A DNA stretch of 32,091 nucleotides, from positions 1-32,091 of the forward strand of contig JACNLW010000066.1 of the NCBI GenBank assembly GCA_014381305.1, read 5' to 3'. Source of the stretch: Planctomycetota bacterium. Lineage in GTDB: Bacteria; Planctomycetota; Phycisphaerae; Phycisphaerales; SM1A02. Below the pieces are notes generated by a model that did no database searches, had not been told where the DNA came from, and saw nothing but the letters and a program-made list of their open reading frames with translations. Of this stretch, positions 17,132 through 27,400 are shown one piece after another. The number at the start of each line of letters is the position of its first letter. Within the stretch, counting starts at the first letter, position 1. Both the position numbers and the translations under genes were made by a program.

Positions 17132-19786
17132 ATGTTTACTATGAAACAATCACTTATTACTGCTCTTTTTGTACTTTTGGCGAGTTTGTTTTTTGTAGAT
17201 AAAGCAAGCGCTCAAGCAATGCCTTTGCTTTCTGATCCAGTGAAAATCAGAGAGTTCGAACGCATGTCAGAGAAACTTGATTTGACATTACTGCAACAGG
17301 AAGCAGCGATCGAAGTGTATGACAGATACCTTGATACCTTTTCAAGAGTTCGGAAGGGTGAGATACAAGCGTTCGAAGATAGCATTGCAGATGCGACAGA
17401 AACTTTTGGGTTTATGCAATTTTCTATCCCAGAACGTGACTTGATTGAAGATCTAATTCGAAAAGCAAAGCGAGCGATCAAAGCAATACATCGATCAGAT
17501 TCTTCATTCTTTGAAGAAATTTCCGGAATGTTGACAGAAAAACAACGTGTTATTCTTACGAGAACTCAAATTGCCCGTGAACTTGAAGCGTATGAAGTAT
17601 TCATTCAATTCATGATCGGGCAGTTGAATGAAGGTGCTGGGGCGCAGATCAGAAAGTATTATGATTCTCTTCAACATGAATCAAACAAAGAACTTGACGA
17701 AGTGATGGATCAATACGATCAGCGATATTTGAAAGAAGTCAAACAAGGATTTGATGCCGTTGTTGAAACAATTGGACTTATACTTGACATGATCGATGAA
17801 TTGGGTATTCGCGATCAGGATCAACAAGCGTTGATGATGAAGTACATGATGGATGAAGGCGCGATTGAAGATTTAAAAAGGCGAGGGGATTTGCTTCTTA
17901 AACCGCTTGTCGATCAGGCGTATGCAATCAGCCAATTGAATTGGAAAACATGGAAAAAAATAGACGCTCTACTCGATACTGATGATGCAAAATCACTTCG
18001 AGATCGATATTTCAATGCATCTTTTCGTACAGCCATGCGAGGTGGTTCAAAAATTGAGAAATATATTAATCGTGCACTGAAGCACAGCGATTTACTTGAG
18101 AGTCAACGAATCGACCTTGAAGAATTACAGAGTTCTTTTGAAACAAAATGGAAAAAGAAAACAAAAAATCACGCTGAACTTCTAGAAAAATCAAGGCAAA
18201 TTCAATCTGTTGCAACAATGATGGGAGAAAGCACAACACCGTTTGTTGCAAAACTTGCAAAACTTGAAGAAGAACGAGAAGCGTATATTCAAGCAACAGA
18301 AGACCGAATTGATTCTATTCTTGGAACTGTTCTTGCAAAAGCATTGCATAAGAGTAATGCTTCTCCAATGAAGTTCTTGTTTGATCAAGCGATGGTTGAT
18401 GAATCGATGGATTCAACGGAGAGTGTGCAGATAATTGTTGGTTCATCAACAACACATGATATTGAAATGACAGATGAGCAAATTGAATCGTTGATTGCTT
18501 CTGGTGAGTTTGAATCAGTTGATGGCTCGGGTTCGATGGTTGTTTCTAGTAGCATCAGTTTTGGTGAACCAATCGAAATGGATCAATTAGAAAGTGTGGA
18601 AGCTGATCCTTCGGTCCAATTTGCTTCTTCTACAACAACTCAAGGCACGAGTACAATTCCAAAACCAATTGCCCCATCTTTTCCCGCACGCTCGTCTGTA
18701 GTTTTGGGTCTTGATGAGAATGGCGAAGTTATTATTGGTGCTGTCTATGACGAATACAGAGAGAAATATACGCTTGCAAGAGAAACTGTTTCAATTGAGT
18801 CTAAAAAAATCTCAGACGATGTTTCACTCACACACGCAGAGCGACTACGAAAAAATCGCGAGATAAGCCAAGGGGCTGCTGCATCAGTTGCAGTTCTTGA
18901 TACAGCATTTTTTGATGATCTTGCAACAATTACAGACTTAGAGCGAGATGACTTGAATCTGAAGATGCTTGAAAACCATAGAGATCGTCAACGCACCTCA
19001 GTTCCAGATGATCCGTTTGGCTGGCGAGGCGGGGAGGGGGATACGATTGATTTGGTTGGGTTATACGTCATGTCTGATGTTTCAGATGATTTACACGAAG
19101 GTATTTCGACTACTTCTATTCAAGAAATCCGAACTGCAATGCAACAATATCATGATCAAATTACAAGTGTGCATAAGTCATTTGTGGATGCACAATATGA
19201 AATGAATCACATGGAAGATGCAATGTATTTGATTAGCGAGTCCCAAACTAGTGGCCGTGTAGCGGAGTCAGTACAGGGAAAATGGATGGATACTTTTACA
19301 AATCTTCGAGATGCCAAGAGAGCGTTAATGCTTGCAAATCAAGAAGTCATGGATACGTTACTCAAGGTAGTTCCCGAATCTGACTTTTGGAAAGTTCGAA
19401 TGGAGTATGTTAAAAAAGCATACCCAGATGTTTTTAAGAAAAGTTTAGATATAACAACGATGTTAAAAGCAGCTGTATCCATTCCAAATTTAGATCCAGC
19501 TCTAAAGGGACAACTTGAAACACTTGCCACATCATATCGATCGGACTATTGGAATATTTGCGAAGCCATGATAGACAATCACAAATCTAATGCTTCGGCA
19601 GTGAGCGGCAATCAAATGATGAGTAAGGAAGACATGCACAGACAACTTCGTTTGGAAACATTGCGATTTGATCGAAAGGAGTTGAACGATCGAATGCGCA
19701 TGCGACTTCGCATGGTGCTGAGTGAGGATCAAATCAAGCACGTGCCTGGTCTGCGACCTGCTGTGACTGCGAGTGCTGAAAAATAA
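17132..19786 (+). CDS. Secreted helical LTxxQ-like repeat protein, paralog 2
   Basis: The protein is 884 aa, of unknown function, and parallel to paralog 1 along its whole length. A signal peptide (cleaved near ASA-QA) is followed by the shared QAMPLLSDPVKIREFER start. Four related helical units lie at about 40-150, 310-405, 520-620 and 780-875, with features such as SSFFEEISGMLTEKQ and TAFFDDLATITDLERDD. A longer acidic, Ser/Thr-rich linker (about 410-510) replaces the short linker of paralog 1 and ends at the same IPKP. The first three-quarters are only moderately similar to paralog 1, yet the last 35 codons are identical in DNA. The start may be ATG 17132 or ATG 17141; neither has a ribosome site. 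The gene is convergent with the FAD/Fe-S dehydrogenase gene. Confidence 0.82.
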   Translation: MFTMKQSLITALFVLLASLFFVDKASAQAMPLLSDPVKIREFERMSEKLDLTLLQQEAAIEVYDRYLDTFSRVRKGEIQAFEDSIADATETFGFMQFSIPERDLIEDLIRKAKRAIKAIHRSDSSFFEEISGMLTEKQRVILTRTQIARELEAYEVFIQFMIGQLNEGAGAQIRKYYDSLQHESNKELDEVMDQYDQRYLKEVKQGFDAVVETIGLILDMIDELGIRDQDQQALMMKYMMDEGAIEDLKRRGDLLLKPLVDQAYAISQLNWKTWKKIDALLDTDDAKSLRDRYFNASFRTAMRGGSKIEKYINRALKHSDLLESQRIDLEELQSSFETKWKKKTKNHAELLEKSRQIQSVATMMGESTTPFVAKLAKLEEEREAYIQATEDRIDSILGTVLAKALHKSNASPMKFLFDQAMVDESMDSTESVQIIVGSSTTHDIEMTDEQIESLIASGEFESVDGSGSMVVSSSISFGEPIEMDQLESVEADPSVQFASSTTTQGTSTIPKPIAPSFPARSSVVLGLDENGEVIIGAVYDEYREKYTLARETVSIESKKISDDVSLTHAERLRKNREISQGAAASVAVLDTAFFDDLATITDLERDDLNLKMLENHRDRQRTSVPDDPFGWRGGEGDTIDLVGLYVMSDVSDDLHEGISTTSIQEIRTAMQQYHDQITSVHKSFVDAQYEMNHMEDAMYLISESQTSGRVAESVQGKWMDTFTNLRDAKRALMLANQEVMDTLLKVVPESDFWKVRMEYVKKAYPDVFKKSLDITTMLKAAVSIPNLDPALKGQLETLATSYRSDYWNICEAMIDNHKSNASAVSGNQMMSKEDMHRQLRLETLRFDRKELNDRMRMRLRMVLSEDQIKHVPGLRPAVTASAEK

Positions 19787-19935
19787 ACTCACCGGGGGTG
19801 AGTTAAAAAATAAACTCACCGGGGGTGAGTTAATCGTGAAAATTATAAAAAGTTGACCCCGGGTGAAATAATCGTTGATTCTGCAACGCGAGGTGATCAA
19901 AAGCAAATGGACACGATTAATTCACCCGCGGTCTA
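19682..19935 (+). repeat. 254-bp perfect direct repeat, copy 2
   Basis: This copy matches 16823-17076 exactly. It covers the last 35 codons of paralog 2, its stop and 149 bp of downstream DNA. It ends 2 bp before the stop codon of the convergent gene at 19938. Similarity continues weakly across the next palindrome (19942-19956). Confidence 0.95.
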
Positions 19936-19960
19936 TGTTATCTCACCGAGGGTGAGTTTA
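19786..19960. repeat. Palindrome array 2 (ACTCACC-NNN-GGTGAGT family)
   Basis: Perfect AACTCACCGGGGGTGAGTT palindromes lie at 19786-19804 and 19813-19831. Degenerate ones lie at 19853-19867 and 19921-19935. A further good copy, CTCACC-GAG-GGTGAG, is at 19942-19956 and lies inside the 3' end of the minus-strand gene. The array occupies the whole space between two convergent genes. Read on the minus strand, the perfect stems are followed by TTTATTTTTT, as expected for a terminator of the convergent gene. Confidence 0.9.
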
Positions 19961-22760
19961 TAACTTCAAGCGGGTGGCGAATGGACAGTTGCTCGATTCG
20001 TTTTGCTTGGGAGTGGCAAGAATATCCAGTGGTGAGTGAATCGGAAGCGGTCGGTGCATGCCTCCCCCAAGTTTGGTTCCATATTTTGATGGATTGTTTT
20101 TTATGTTCTTTTTCGTGCCCAAACATGCCTCCCATTCCACAACATGAAGTGTTGACAATTTCTATATGGGATCCAATTTTTTCAAAAATCTGTTGCCACT
20201 GCATCTCACTATTTTTTACAAGTGCTCTCTCGTTGCAGTGGGGGAACAACCGCCAATTCCCTTCTATTTCTAATTTTGAGAGATCTTGTTCAACAAGCCA
20301 CTCTTGTGGAAGGAGTACGCTGATGGGCTCGGAGCCGAGAATCTGCGGGTATTCGTCTCGCCATAACAATGTTGTTGCTGGGTCAATGGCAACAATCGGA
20401 ATGTTCGTTCCTTGAAGTTGTTTAAGCCACTGTACATTTGCGTGAGCAACAGCATGAAATGCTCGCAATTTTCCACGAATATGCAGTGCTTTTCCAGAAG
20501 GTCTGATTGGTAGTACAGAGACATTCAATCCAAGCGTATGAACAATCTGCAAAAAACTTGTGACAACTTGAGGTCGGAAGTACGTCGTAAATGAATCTTG
20601 AAGAAGAACGACATCTGGTTGGTTCTGAATGATCTCACTCACTCTTGAAGTTTTTGTTTTCAATTTGTGTGCAATAGTTGGTGAATCAACAATTCCAAAG
20701 AATGGTGCGAGAACGCTTCCTATTTTCAATGGAAAGCAAGAGAGGAATAATTCCATTCTGCTCCAAACTAAATCCCGAAGGGGGCGTGGATATCTGCTGT
20801 AGTAATATGACAGAAACTCTGAGCGCATCTGTGGAATATCAATTTCCATAGGGCAATCACTTACGCACGCTTTACAAGCAAGACACCCATGCAGCGATTC
20901 GTACACATCATGCGAAAAATCATCTTTTGCGAATCGATTGAATAAACGGTTAATCCAAAAACTTTTTGTTGAAACTTTTCGGCCGCCAATTCTATGTAAC
21001 CAGTGGCGGAGTAATTCAGCTCGGCCCCTTGGACTGTGGAATGGGTTGCCATTCACTCTATACGTCGGGCACATCGCCTCATCGAATTTGGCACTTTGAC
21101 ACTGGCTGTTTCCATCGCACTGTAGGGAGTTTGCAATGATAGGCAACTGAGGGGTATTGCTATTCGTGTGCCCACGGTTTTGCGAATCAATGGAAACAAG
21201 CGGATGGTGTTGCGTTACTCCCGCAACTTTTTCAGGATTGAATTGGTTCGTAGAATCAAATGCTGCTTTGACTCGGCATATTTGTTCCCACAATCCTTCT
21301 CCAAAAACCCGCGGACCGTATTCACTTCGAAAACCCTTCCCATGTTCACCCCAGAGGATCCCGCCATAAGAATGCACAAGATTCGCAACTCCATCTGTCA
21401 CAGTACGAATCAACGATTGATCATGCGTATCACAAAGATCAAGTGCGGGGCGAACGTGTATCACCCCAGCGTCAACATGCCCAAACATACCCGATCGGAT
21501 ACTGTGTGTATCTAGCAAGGAACGAAAATCACAAATGAAATCAGCAAGTTTTTCAGGAGGTACTGCGCAATCTTCTACAAAAGGAACTGGGCGTTTGTGA
21601 GTCCCTGAAGATGAAAGTAAACCAACACTTTGGTTTCTGAACTGCCAAACTTTTTGTATTTCTTCGTCGGTTTCTAGTAAGGTTGCAGAAAGAACGCCTT
21701 CATTGAGCAACACTGCTTCTTTTAATTTTGTACCTTCCTTGCATTCAATGCACAACATTGCAGCAGCGCTTTTCTCAATAAAGGTAGCCGTATTTTTTCT
21801 CGCAGCATGTAGCACTAACTCATCAACCACTTCGACAGCGGATGGTTTTAGTGTTGCTATTGCTGCACCGCAGCGGAGTGCTGCATCGAAAGTAGAAAAT
21901 CCAACAACAACAAGTTGTTGATCTGTTGGAATTTCAACGCACTGTAGTGTTGCCTCTGTGACAACACCTAGGGTTCCTTCGCTACCACAAATAATTCGGT
22001 TGAGATCGAATGTTTCACCATCCCACGCCATTGGGAGGTTGTAACCAGAAACGAAGCGGGGGAGGTTTGGCCAATACTCTTCGAAAAATTGCTTTGCCGA
22101 ATCACAAGCGCGGGCGACTTCACGATGTATATCGCCAACAACACCCGGAATGGTTTCAAGGTTCTCGAGTTCCTTTGTTGCTTGTGAATCCCACACAACA
22201 CCGCCACGAAGAACAGTTCGCAGCGAAACAACGCAGTCGCTCATTTTTCCATACACAAGTGAGCCTTTGCCGGCAGAGTCATTCCCAATCAATCCACCAA
22301 TCGTTGCACGATCTGCAGTTGCGACTGTTGGGCCAATCATTAATCCATATTGTTCTAATTCCTTATTGAGTGCAGAAAGTATGACGCCACATTCGACTGT
22401 GATTTGTTTTTTGTCTGCATCAAAGTTTTTGATTTGATTCAAAAATCGTTTGCAATCAAGAGACACGCTTTCCGTCAGTGATTGCCCTGCGGTACTTGTT
22501 CCACCACCACGGGGAGTGATCTTGATACTTTGAAATGTTGGTGTTGCGAGAAGAGATAACAAAATGGCAACATCGTCGGTGGAACGAGGTGCAATGATAG
22601 CACTTGGCATTTGTTCCCAAATAGAGTTATCATTTGACGCAAGAACTCTTGACGATTCATTTGTCGAAAGTTCACCTCTGAAACCATTCCCTAGGAGCAT
22701 GCTGAAAAGTTTCGCAAGAAGAGAAGAACAAGTTTGATCTCTTGGAAGTTGCGGGATCAT
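19938..22760 (-). CDS. FAD-binding and (Fe-S)-binding dehydrogenase, YdiJ/GlcD-like
   Basis: The protein is 940 aa. An N-terminal FAD-linked oxidase domain (PCMH type) shows PRGGGTSTAGQSL and TIGGLIGNDSAGKGS. A FAD oxidase C-terminal domain follows (GHVDAGVIHVRPALDL, GGILWGEHGKG). The Fe-S part has CDGNSQCQ...MCPTYR (about 546-566), CLACKACVSDCP (about 625-636) and a C-terminal CCG-type motif TSCCGMGGMFG (about 868-878). This matches the large fused D-2-hydroxyacid dehydrogenases such as E. coli YdiJ (D-2-hydroxyglutarate) and the D-lactate/glycolate group. The exact substrate cannot be told. The start overlaps the preceding stop as ATGA. The last residues, NSPSVR, are encoded by a copy of the palindrome repeat, suggesting the original C-terminus was altered. 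Confidence 0.9.
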   Translation of the reverse strand: MIPQLPRDQTCSSLLAKLFSMLLGNGFRGELSTNESSRVLASNDNSIWEQMPSAIIAPRSTDDVAILLSLLATPTFQSIKITPRGGGTSTAGQSLTESVSLDCKRFLNQIKNFDADKKQITVECGVILSALNKELEQYGLMIGPTVATADRATIGGLIGNDSAGKGSLVYGKMSDCVVSLRTVLRGGVVWDSQATKELENLETIPGVVGDIHREVARACDSAKQFFEEYWPNLPRFVSGYNLPMAWDGETFDLNRIICGSEGTLGVVTEATLQCVEIPTDQQLVVVGFSTFDAALRCGAAIATLKPSAVEVVDELVLHAARKNTATFIEKSAAAMLCIECKEGTKLKEAVLLNEGVLSATLLETDEEIQKVWQFRNQSVGLLSSSGTHKRPVPFVEDCAVPPEKLADFICDFRSLLDTHSIRSGMFGHVDAGVIHVRPALDLCDTHDQSLIRTVTDGVANLVHSYGGILWGEHGKGFRSEYGPRVFGEGLWEQICRVKAAFDSTNQFNPEKVAGVTQHHPLVSIDSQNRGHTNSNTPQLPIIANSLQCDGNSQCQSAKFDEAMCPTYRVNGNPFHSPRGRAELLRHWLHRIGGRKVSTKSFWINRLFNRFAKDDFSHDVYESLHGCLACKACVSDCPMEIDIPQMRSEFLSYYYSRYPRPLRDLVWSRMELFLSCFPLKIGSVLAPFFGIVDSPTIAHKLKTKTSRVSEIIQNQPDVVLLQDSFTTYFRPQVVTSFLQIVHTLGLNVSVLPIRPSGKALHIRGKLRAFHAVAHANVQWLKQLQGTNIPIVAIDPATTLLWRDEYPQILGSEPISVLLPQEWLVEQDLSKLEIEGNWRLFPHCNERALVKNSEMQWQQIFEKIGSHIEIVNTSCCGMGGMFGHEKEHKKQSIKIWNQTWGRHAPTASDSLTTGYSCHSQAKRIEQLSIRHPLEVINSPSVR

Positions 22761-24436
22761 TTTGTTGGTTCTTTGATGACTATTTTGCCTTGTTGAATGG
22801 AGGGAATTGTCGTGGTTTTCCCAGAAGCCCAGTTGACAGTGATATCTGTGATATTTTTATAATCCCCTAATCCAACATGGATGATGGGCGACATTGCAGA
22901 GAGATAACTTCTCGAAGAACGGACGCGATGCCGATGTTGCTGATCTCCAAGGTGAAATGTAACAATTGTTCCAATTGCTGGCGAACCGTGTGTGTTTCGA
23001 AGATCAAGTTCAACGGCATTTTTCTTTTCTGTAATGTTGTGCAATACGTACGCAGGCGCATCTCTATTGACAACGACAATGTCGAGCCGTCCGTCACCGT
23101 CGAAATCACCAGTTGCAGCGCCGCGGCTTGTGTGAAGTGGTGTAATCTGTGTGCCTCCTTGGTGGGAAGTTCGTGACATGATCCCGTTGCTGTCACCTGA
23201 AAACAACAAATTCTGCTCAGCGTAGACATCTTTGACAACTGGCTCAAACAGACGGGAAATTCTTCCGTTTGCAACATATAAATCGCTGTTTCCATCGTTA
23301 TCAAAATCTTCTCGAAGTACACCGAATCTCGTGTGTAATCTCGATAAACCCACCAGCCCTGTTGCGCCTGTTGCATCAACAAAATATCCATCACCATCGT
23401 TGAGGAAAAGTGAGTCAGATTGGTTTTCCATGTTTACTACAAGAATATCTGGATCACCATCTTGGTCTGCATCAAAAATTTCAGTCCCCATGCCTGCTTT
23501 TTTGTTTCCCGATCCGTCAATTGCGCATCCACGAACCTCCGCTTCATTTTTAAATGTGCCATCCCCTTGGTTGATCCAAAGGTGGTGTTCACTCATATCA
23601 TTGGCAACGAAAACATCTTCTAATCCATCTCCATTGAAATCATCAACGCCGATTCCTAAGCCGTATCCAACTGCAGTTGCAATTCCTGATTTCTTTGATA
23701 CGTCTGTAAACGTGCCATCTCCGTTGTTGTTGTACAAGATGTCTGGCAGTGGTGAGTTGTACACAACTGGCGAACAATAATCGTGTTTACCAAAAAATAA
23801 TACGCCGCAATCTGATTCTTTATTTTGATCCCAATGTAAATATCTCATGACAAAAAGATCAAGATCTCCATCGTTGTCATAATCAAAAAAAACTGACCCA
23901 GTAGTCCATGCGTCAATTGAAAAACCAGCAGCAGTTGTGGCGTCTGTAAAAGTTCCGTTTCCATTGTTCTGTAACAAAGTGTCTGGTCCAAAATTTGTCA
24001 CATATAGATCAGGATCGCCGTCGTTGTCATAATCACCAACTGAAACACCCATGCCATACCCGGTATCACCTGCACCAGCGAATTCAGTCGTGTTTGAAAA
24101 ATATCCATTCTTGTTGATAAAGAGTTGATTTGCATTTATATCTTCAGTGACTGCGAACATCGAACCGCCTTGCACGAAGTACAAATCTAAATCATCGTCA
24201 CCGTCAATGTCAATCATTGCTACGCCCCCGCCAATGATCTCAGGCATGTGGTGTTTTCCTTTTGCACCACTCTTCCACGAAAATTCAACTCCACGTTCCT
24301 TTGCTTCATCCACGAACCAAGGGTCCGATGCAATAACATCAGGAATTGCAATTGGTGGGGGAGGTGGGGGTTCTGCGCAATGGCAGAGGAAACATGCCAG
24401 ACTTAAAGAGATTGTTCTGATAGAAAGGATCTGCAT
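22757..24436 (-). CDS. CRTAC1-like FG-GAP/VCBS and ASPIC-UnbV lipoprotein
   Basis: The protein is 559 aa. The N-terminus (SLSLACFLCHCAEPPPPPP) looks like a lipoprotein signal with a Cys at or near residue 16-20, followed by a proline stretch. The body is made of FG-GAP/VCBS repeats with calcium-binding loops such as DIDGDDDLDLYF, DYDNDGDPDLYV, DYDNDGDLDLFV and DFNGDGLEDVFV, forming a beta-propeller. The C-terminal segment (VELDLRNTHGSPAIGTIV...VRSSRSYLSAMSP...HVGLG) is an ASPIC/UnbV domain. Such proteins are surface or periplasmic; their partners are generally unknown. No clear ribosome site is seen. It lies 21 bp after the preceding dockerin protein gene and overlaps the FAD/Fe-S dehydrogenase gene by 4 bp (ATGA), so all three are probably co-transcribed. 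Confidence 0.88.
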   Translation of the reverse strand: MQILSIRTISLSLACFLCHCAEPPPPPPIAIPDVIASDPWFVDEAKERGVEFSWKSGAKGKHHMPEIIGGGVAMIDIDGDDDLDLYFVQGGSMFAVTEDINANQLFINKNGYFSNTTEFAGAGDTGYGMGVSVGDYDNDGDPDLYVTNFGPDTLLQNNGNGTFTDATTAAGFSIDAWTTGSVFFDYDNDGDLDLFVMRYLHWDQNKESDCGVLFFGKHDYCSPVVYNSPLPDILYNNNGDGTFTDVSKKSGIATAVGYGLGIGVDDFNGDGLEDVFVANDMSEHHLWINQGDGTFKNEAEVRGCAIDGSGNKKAGMGTEIFDADQDGDPDILVVNMENQSDSLFLNDGDGYFVDATGATGLVGLSRLHTRFGVLREDFDNDGNSDLYVANGRISRLFEPVVKDVYAEQNLLFSGDSNGIMSRTSHQGGTQITPLHTSRGAATGDFDGDGRLDIVVVNRDAPAYVLHNITEKKNAVELDLRNTHGSPAIGTIVTFHLGDQQHRHRVRSSRSYLSAMSPIIHVGLGDYKNITDITVNWASGKTTTIPSIQQGKIVIKEPTK

Positions 24437-24457
24437 TTGGTGCAGGATACTCGGTTC

Positions 24458-24496
24458 TTAGCAAGGACCCCACGCACCAATGAGAATGAGGAGGTC
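24458..24496 (-). repeat. 39-bp identity at the 3' ends of the two dockerin genes
   Basis: The last 39 bp of gene A, covering the stop codon and DLLILIGAWGPC, are identical to 27967-28005 at the end of gene B. The codons upstream of these blocks differ at silent sites. This fits either strong constraint on the dockerin end or local recombination between the paralogs. Confidence 0.85.
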
Positions 24497-27400
24497 ATCA
24501 ACATCCACGATGCCATTTCCATTTAGATCAAGTGTTGGATTAGCAGAGCCAAATCCAGCAATGAGCGATAGCAGGTCATCAACATCAACGATTCCACTTC
24601 CGTCAAAGTCCGCAGGACATGCGAGCGCAGTTTCGTTCAGATACACACTTATTGCTGGAGAGTTTGCCCGCATGGCTGGTGCTAAGTCGATGACAGAAAC
24701 AATATCAGTTAAGCCATCTGCATCAAAGTCGCCTGTTGCAATAAGCGTAGGTTCGCTTCCAGAAGCAACTGGTGCTCCAATATCTGAAAGAACAGTTGTC
24801 GTTGATACAGTCGTGTCGTTGCGAATAACTGTTAACTCTCGAGTAAGTGATGTGCTGCCGATAGCGGAGAGAACAAAATCATCATCCCCGTCATTATCAA
24901 AGTCGGCTACTGCAATGCTTTGCGGTTGAGTTCCAACGGGAATGGTTGAAGGGATATTTAGTGACGAGCCATTTCCATGAAGTAGACTAATCGTATTGCC
25001 TGCACTGTTGATCGTAATATAATCTTCATAGGTATCTCCGTTTAATGCAGCGAACGAAGCTGCCACGGGAGTGCTACCAGTTGGAAGTCCAATTGGCATA
25101 GAAAGCGGATCGAGTGTCCCCCCAGTTCCATCGCCACGTTTTACCGTAACCGAATTGCCAGAGTTACTGAGAATGATAAGGTCACGATCAAGATCTTTCG
25201 TATCGTTGATATCAGTTGGGTCGATTGAAGTAGGGATTGGAGTTGACCAAGTTGAGTTGTAGTTAAATGTTGCAACTCTTGGACCTCTTGCTGCCATGAC
25301 CGTTGCGTTTGTATACATCTCCACACCAACAGGAGTACTACTGTCACATCCGACTGCAATGTCAGCAAGGCCGAGCAGATCACTTGTGTCGAAATCACCT
25401 ATAGCCAATGAGATTGGACCGTTTCCAGTTGCGAGTGTAGTAGTTGTAAAACTAGCACTGCCATCATTCAGTAAAATAGTAACTGTATTATCGTTGTAAT
25501 TTGCTACAACGAGATCAAGAGTGTTGTCATTATCAAGATCACCAACTTCAATATCTTCAGCTGTTGACCCTGTTGCAATGATAATCGGAGCAGCAAAACC
25601 TTGCCAAACACCTGCGGTCATTCCGTTGTTAAGCAAAACATAAACACTGCCTGTACCAGCAGTTGTTGTCGCCGAGTACGCAATATCTACACCGTTGATG
25701 CCATCAAAATCTGCAACAAGGAAATCAGAAGGTGTTTCTGTGATAGAAACTGCATTTGCAATTCCAAAAAGAATTGGTCCAGTTGTTGTGACGTTCGTTT
25801 CTCCTCCGCCACGCAAACTAGCAGTTCCAATCCACTGCGTTGTGAGTTCATTTGGCAAACCGGTACTCATCAAGACGCGAGGAAGGTTTGTGAGGCCTCC
25901 AGCAGCAGAAATGAGATCAAAAGAAGTGCTCTCAAGAGGTGTCCAACTTGGTGAATATCGAAGAACGACACTGAGATCGATTAAATCCGCATACCCATCG
26001 ATAGAAACGTAATCATGATCGATGCCTTGCAATGTTCCGTCGATATCGAAAGTCATCACACCGGCGTATAGTTTGTTTTCAATCAGAGGACCATCGTAGT
26101 TTCCTGTGATTCTAGCAGTCGCTATATCTAATCCTGCAGGGCTGAGGTCACCACCACTGTTAACAAGATTGCCAGCATGCGTTCCACTTAGTATGAGCGT
26201 TGCACCGTCACTAATATCAAGTGAGGTTGTTTGGAGCAGCGCAGAACTGTTGATTTGAATTGTGCTATGTGATCCACAAATTTCAAAACTACTATCTAAA
26301 ATCAAACTCCCATTTTCAATTGAGAGCTTTGCATCATCGTGAAACGCTCCAATTGACATCGCTTCATTTGTGTCTTTCACTTCAATTGTTGTGCCACTTA
26401 AGTTCATACTAAACACACCGCTTGCAACTGTAAGTGAATTGAGAGTCACATTAGTTCCGGGAGTGAATGCAATATCAGTGACGCTAGTGATATCAAAAAG
26501 AGCTTCATCATCAAGACCAGGTACCTCAAGTGGAAGCCAATTGAACGAATCATCGAATTGATTGGAGTTCGATCCAGACCAAATCCGAGTACCAGCAAAG
26601 CCTGCATCTGATGAGATGTATTCATACGGTCCCATGTCGCTCACGGGGTCGCCCGGTGGATTATCACCCGAGTTATCTGTAAAGGGATCATCGATAAACC
26701 GAAGGTGACCATCAAGATCAGGAGAGACGGTGACATCTGCGTTATGCGCGGCATCTATACAAGGAGATGTCGCTTTGAGGCGAAAGTTTTCATCTCCAGA
26801 GCCTTCGTTATCTATGAATCGTGGGTTGTTATCTATGTTGCCATAGAGCATGAAGCTAACAGAAAGATTATCAACGCAACTGTAGGTGATTGTCAGCGTG
26901 CCGTTTGGAACTTGGACTTGATCTTCATTTCCATCCTCGGTATCGTTATCCCAGAGGATCGAGTTCACAATTGTAGCAGTTGCACCTTCAACTGCGATGC
27001 CTCCAATAAGTTGCGCTTCATTTTGTACTACAGTTGTACTTCTCATTTCTAAATCACCAAGCAGCAACATCGCTCCACCTTTTTCTTCATGTGCTCTGTT
27101 TGCTGCAATCAAACATGTATTGATTACTGCTGAACCCGCTGAGAAAATTCCTCCTCCTTTGAGTGTTGCCATATTATGTTGGATATTAGTGCTTGTGATG
27201 TTGAGTGTGACTATCGCAGAATTGCATGCAATACCACCACCAATTCTTGCGGTGTTTCTGTGGATGTTACATCGATTGATGTAGATAGGTTTTGTTGTTG
27301 TATCGTCAATAAAAATACCGCCTCCTGTTGAGTCGATTGCCGAAAGCGCATTCCCCGCGGAAATTTGAATACTGTCAAAAGTAAGAGCGTTTGTTGTTAC

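Noticed and set aside
16823-19935. Insertion sequence or composite transposon bounded by the 254-bp repeats
   Set aside because: The repeats enclose only paralog 2, no transposase is encoded, and the repeat contains coding sequence of both paralogs.
16927-19960. Integron attC sites flanking cassettes
   Set aside because: The palindromes are short (15-23 bp) and lack the attC R/L box pattern and GTTRRRY; no integrase gene is in the window.
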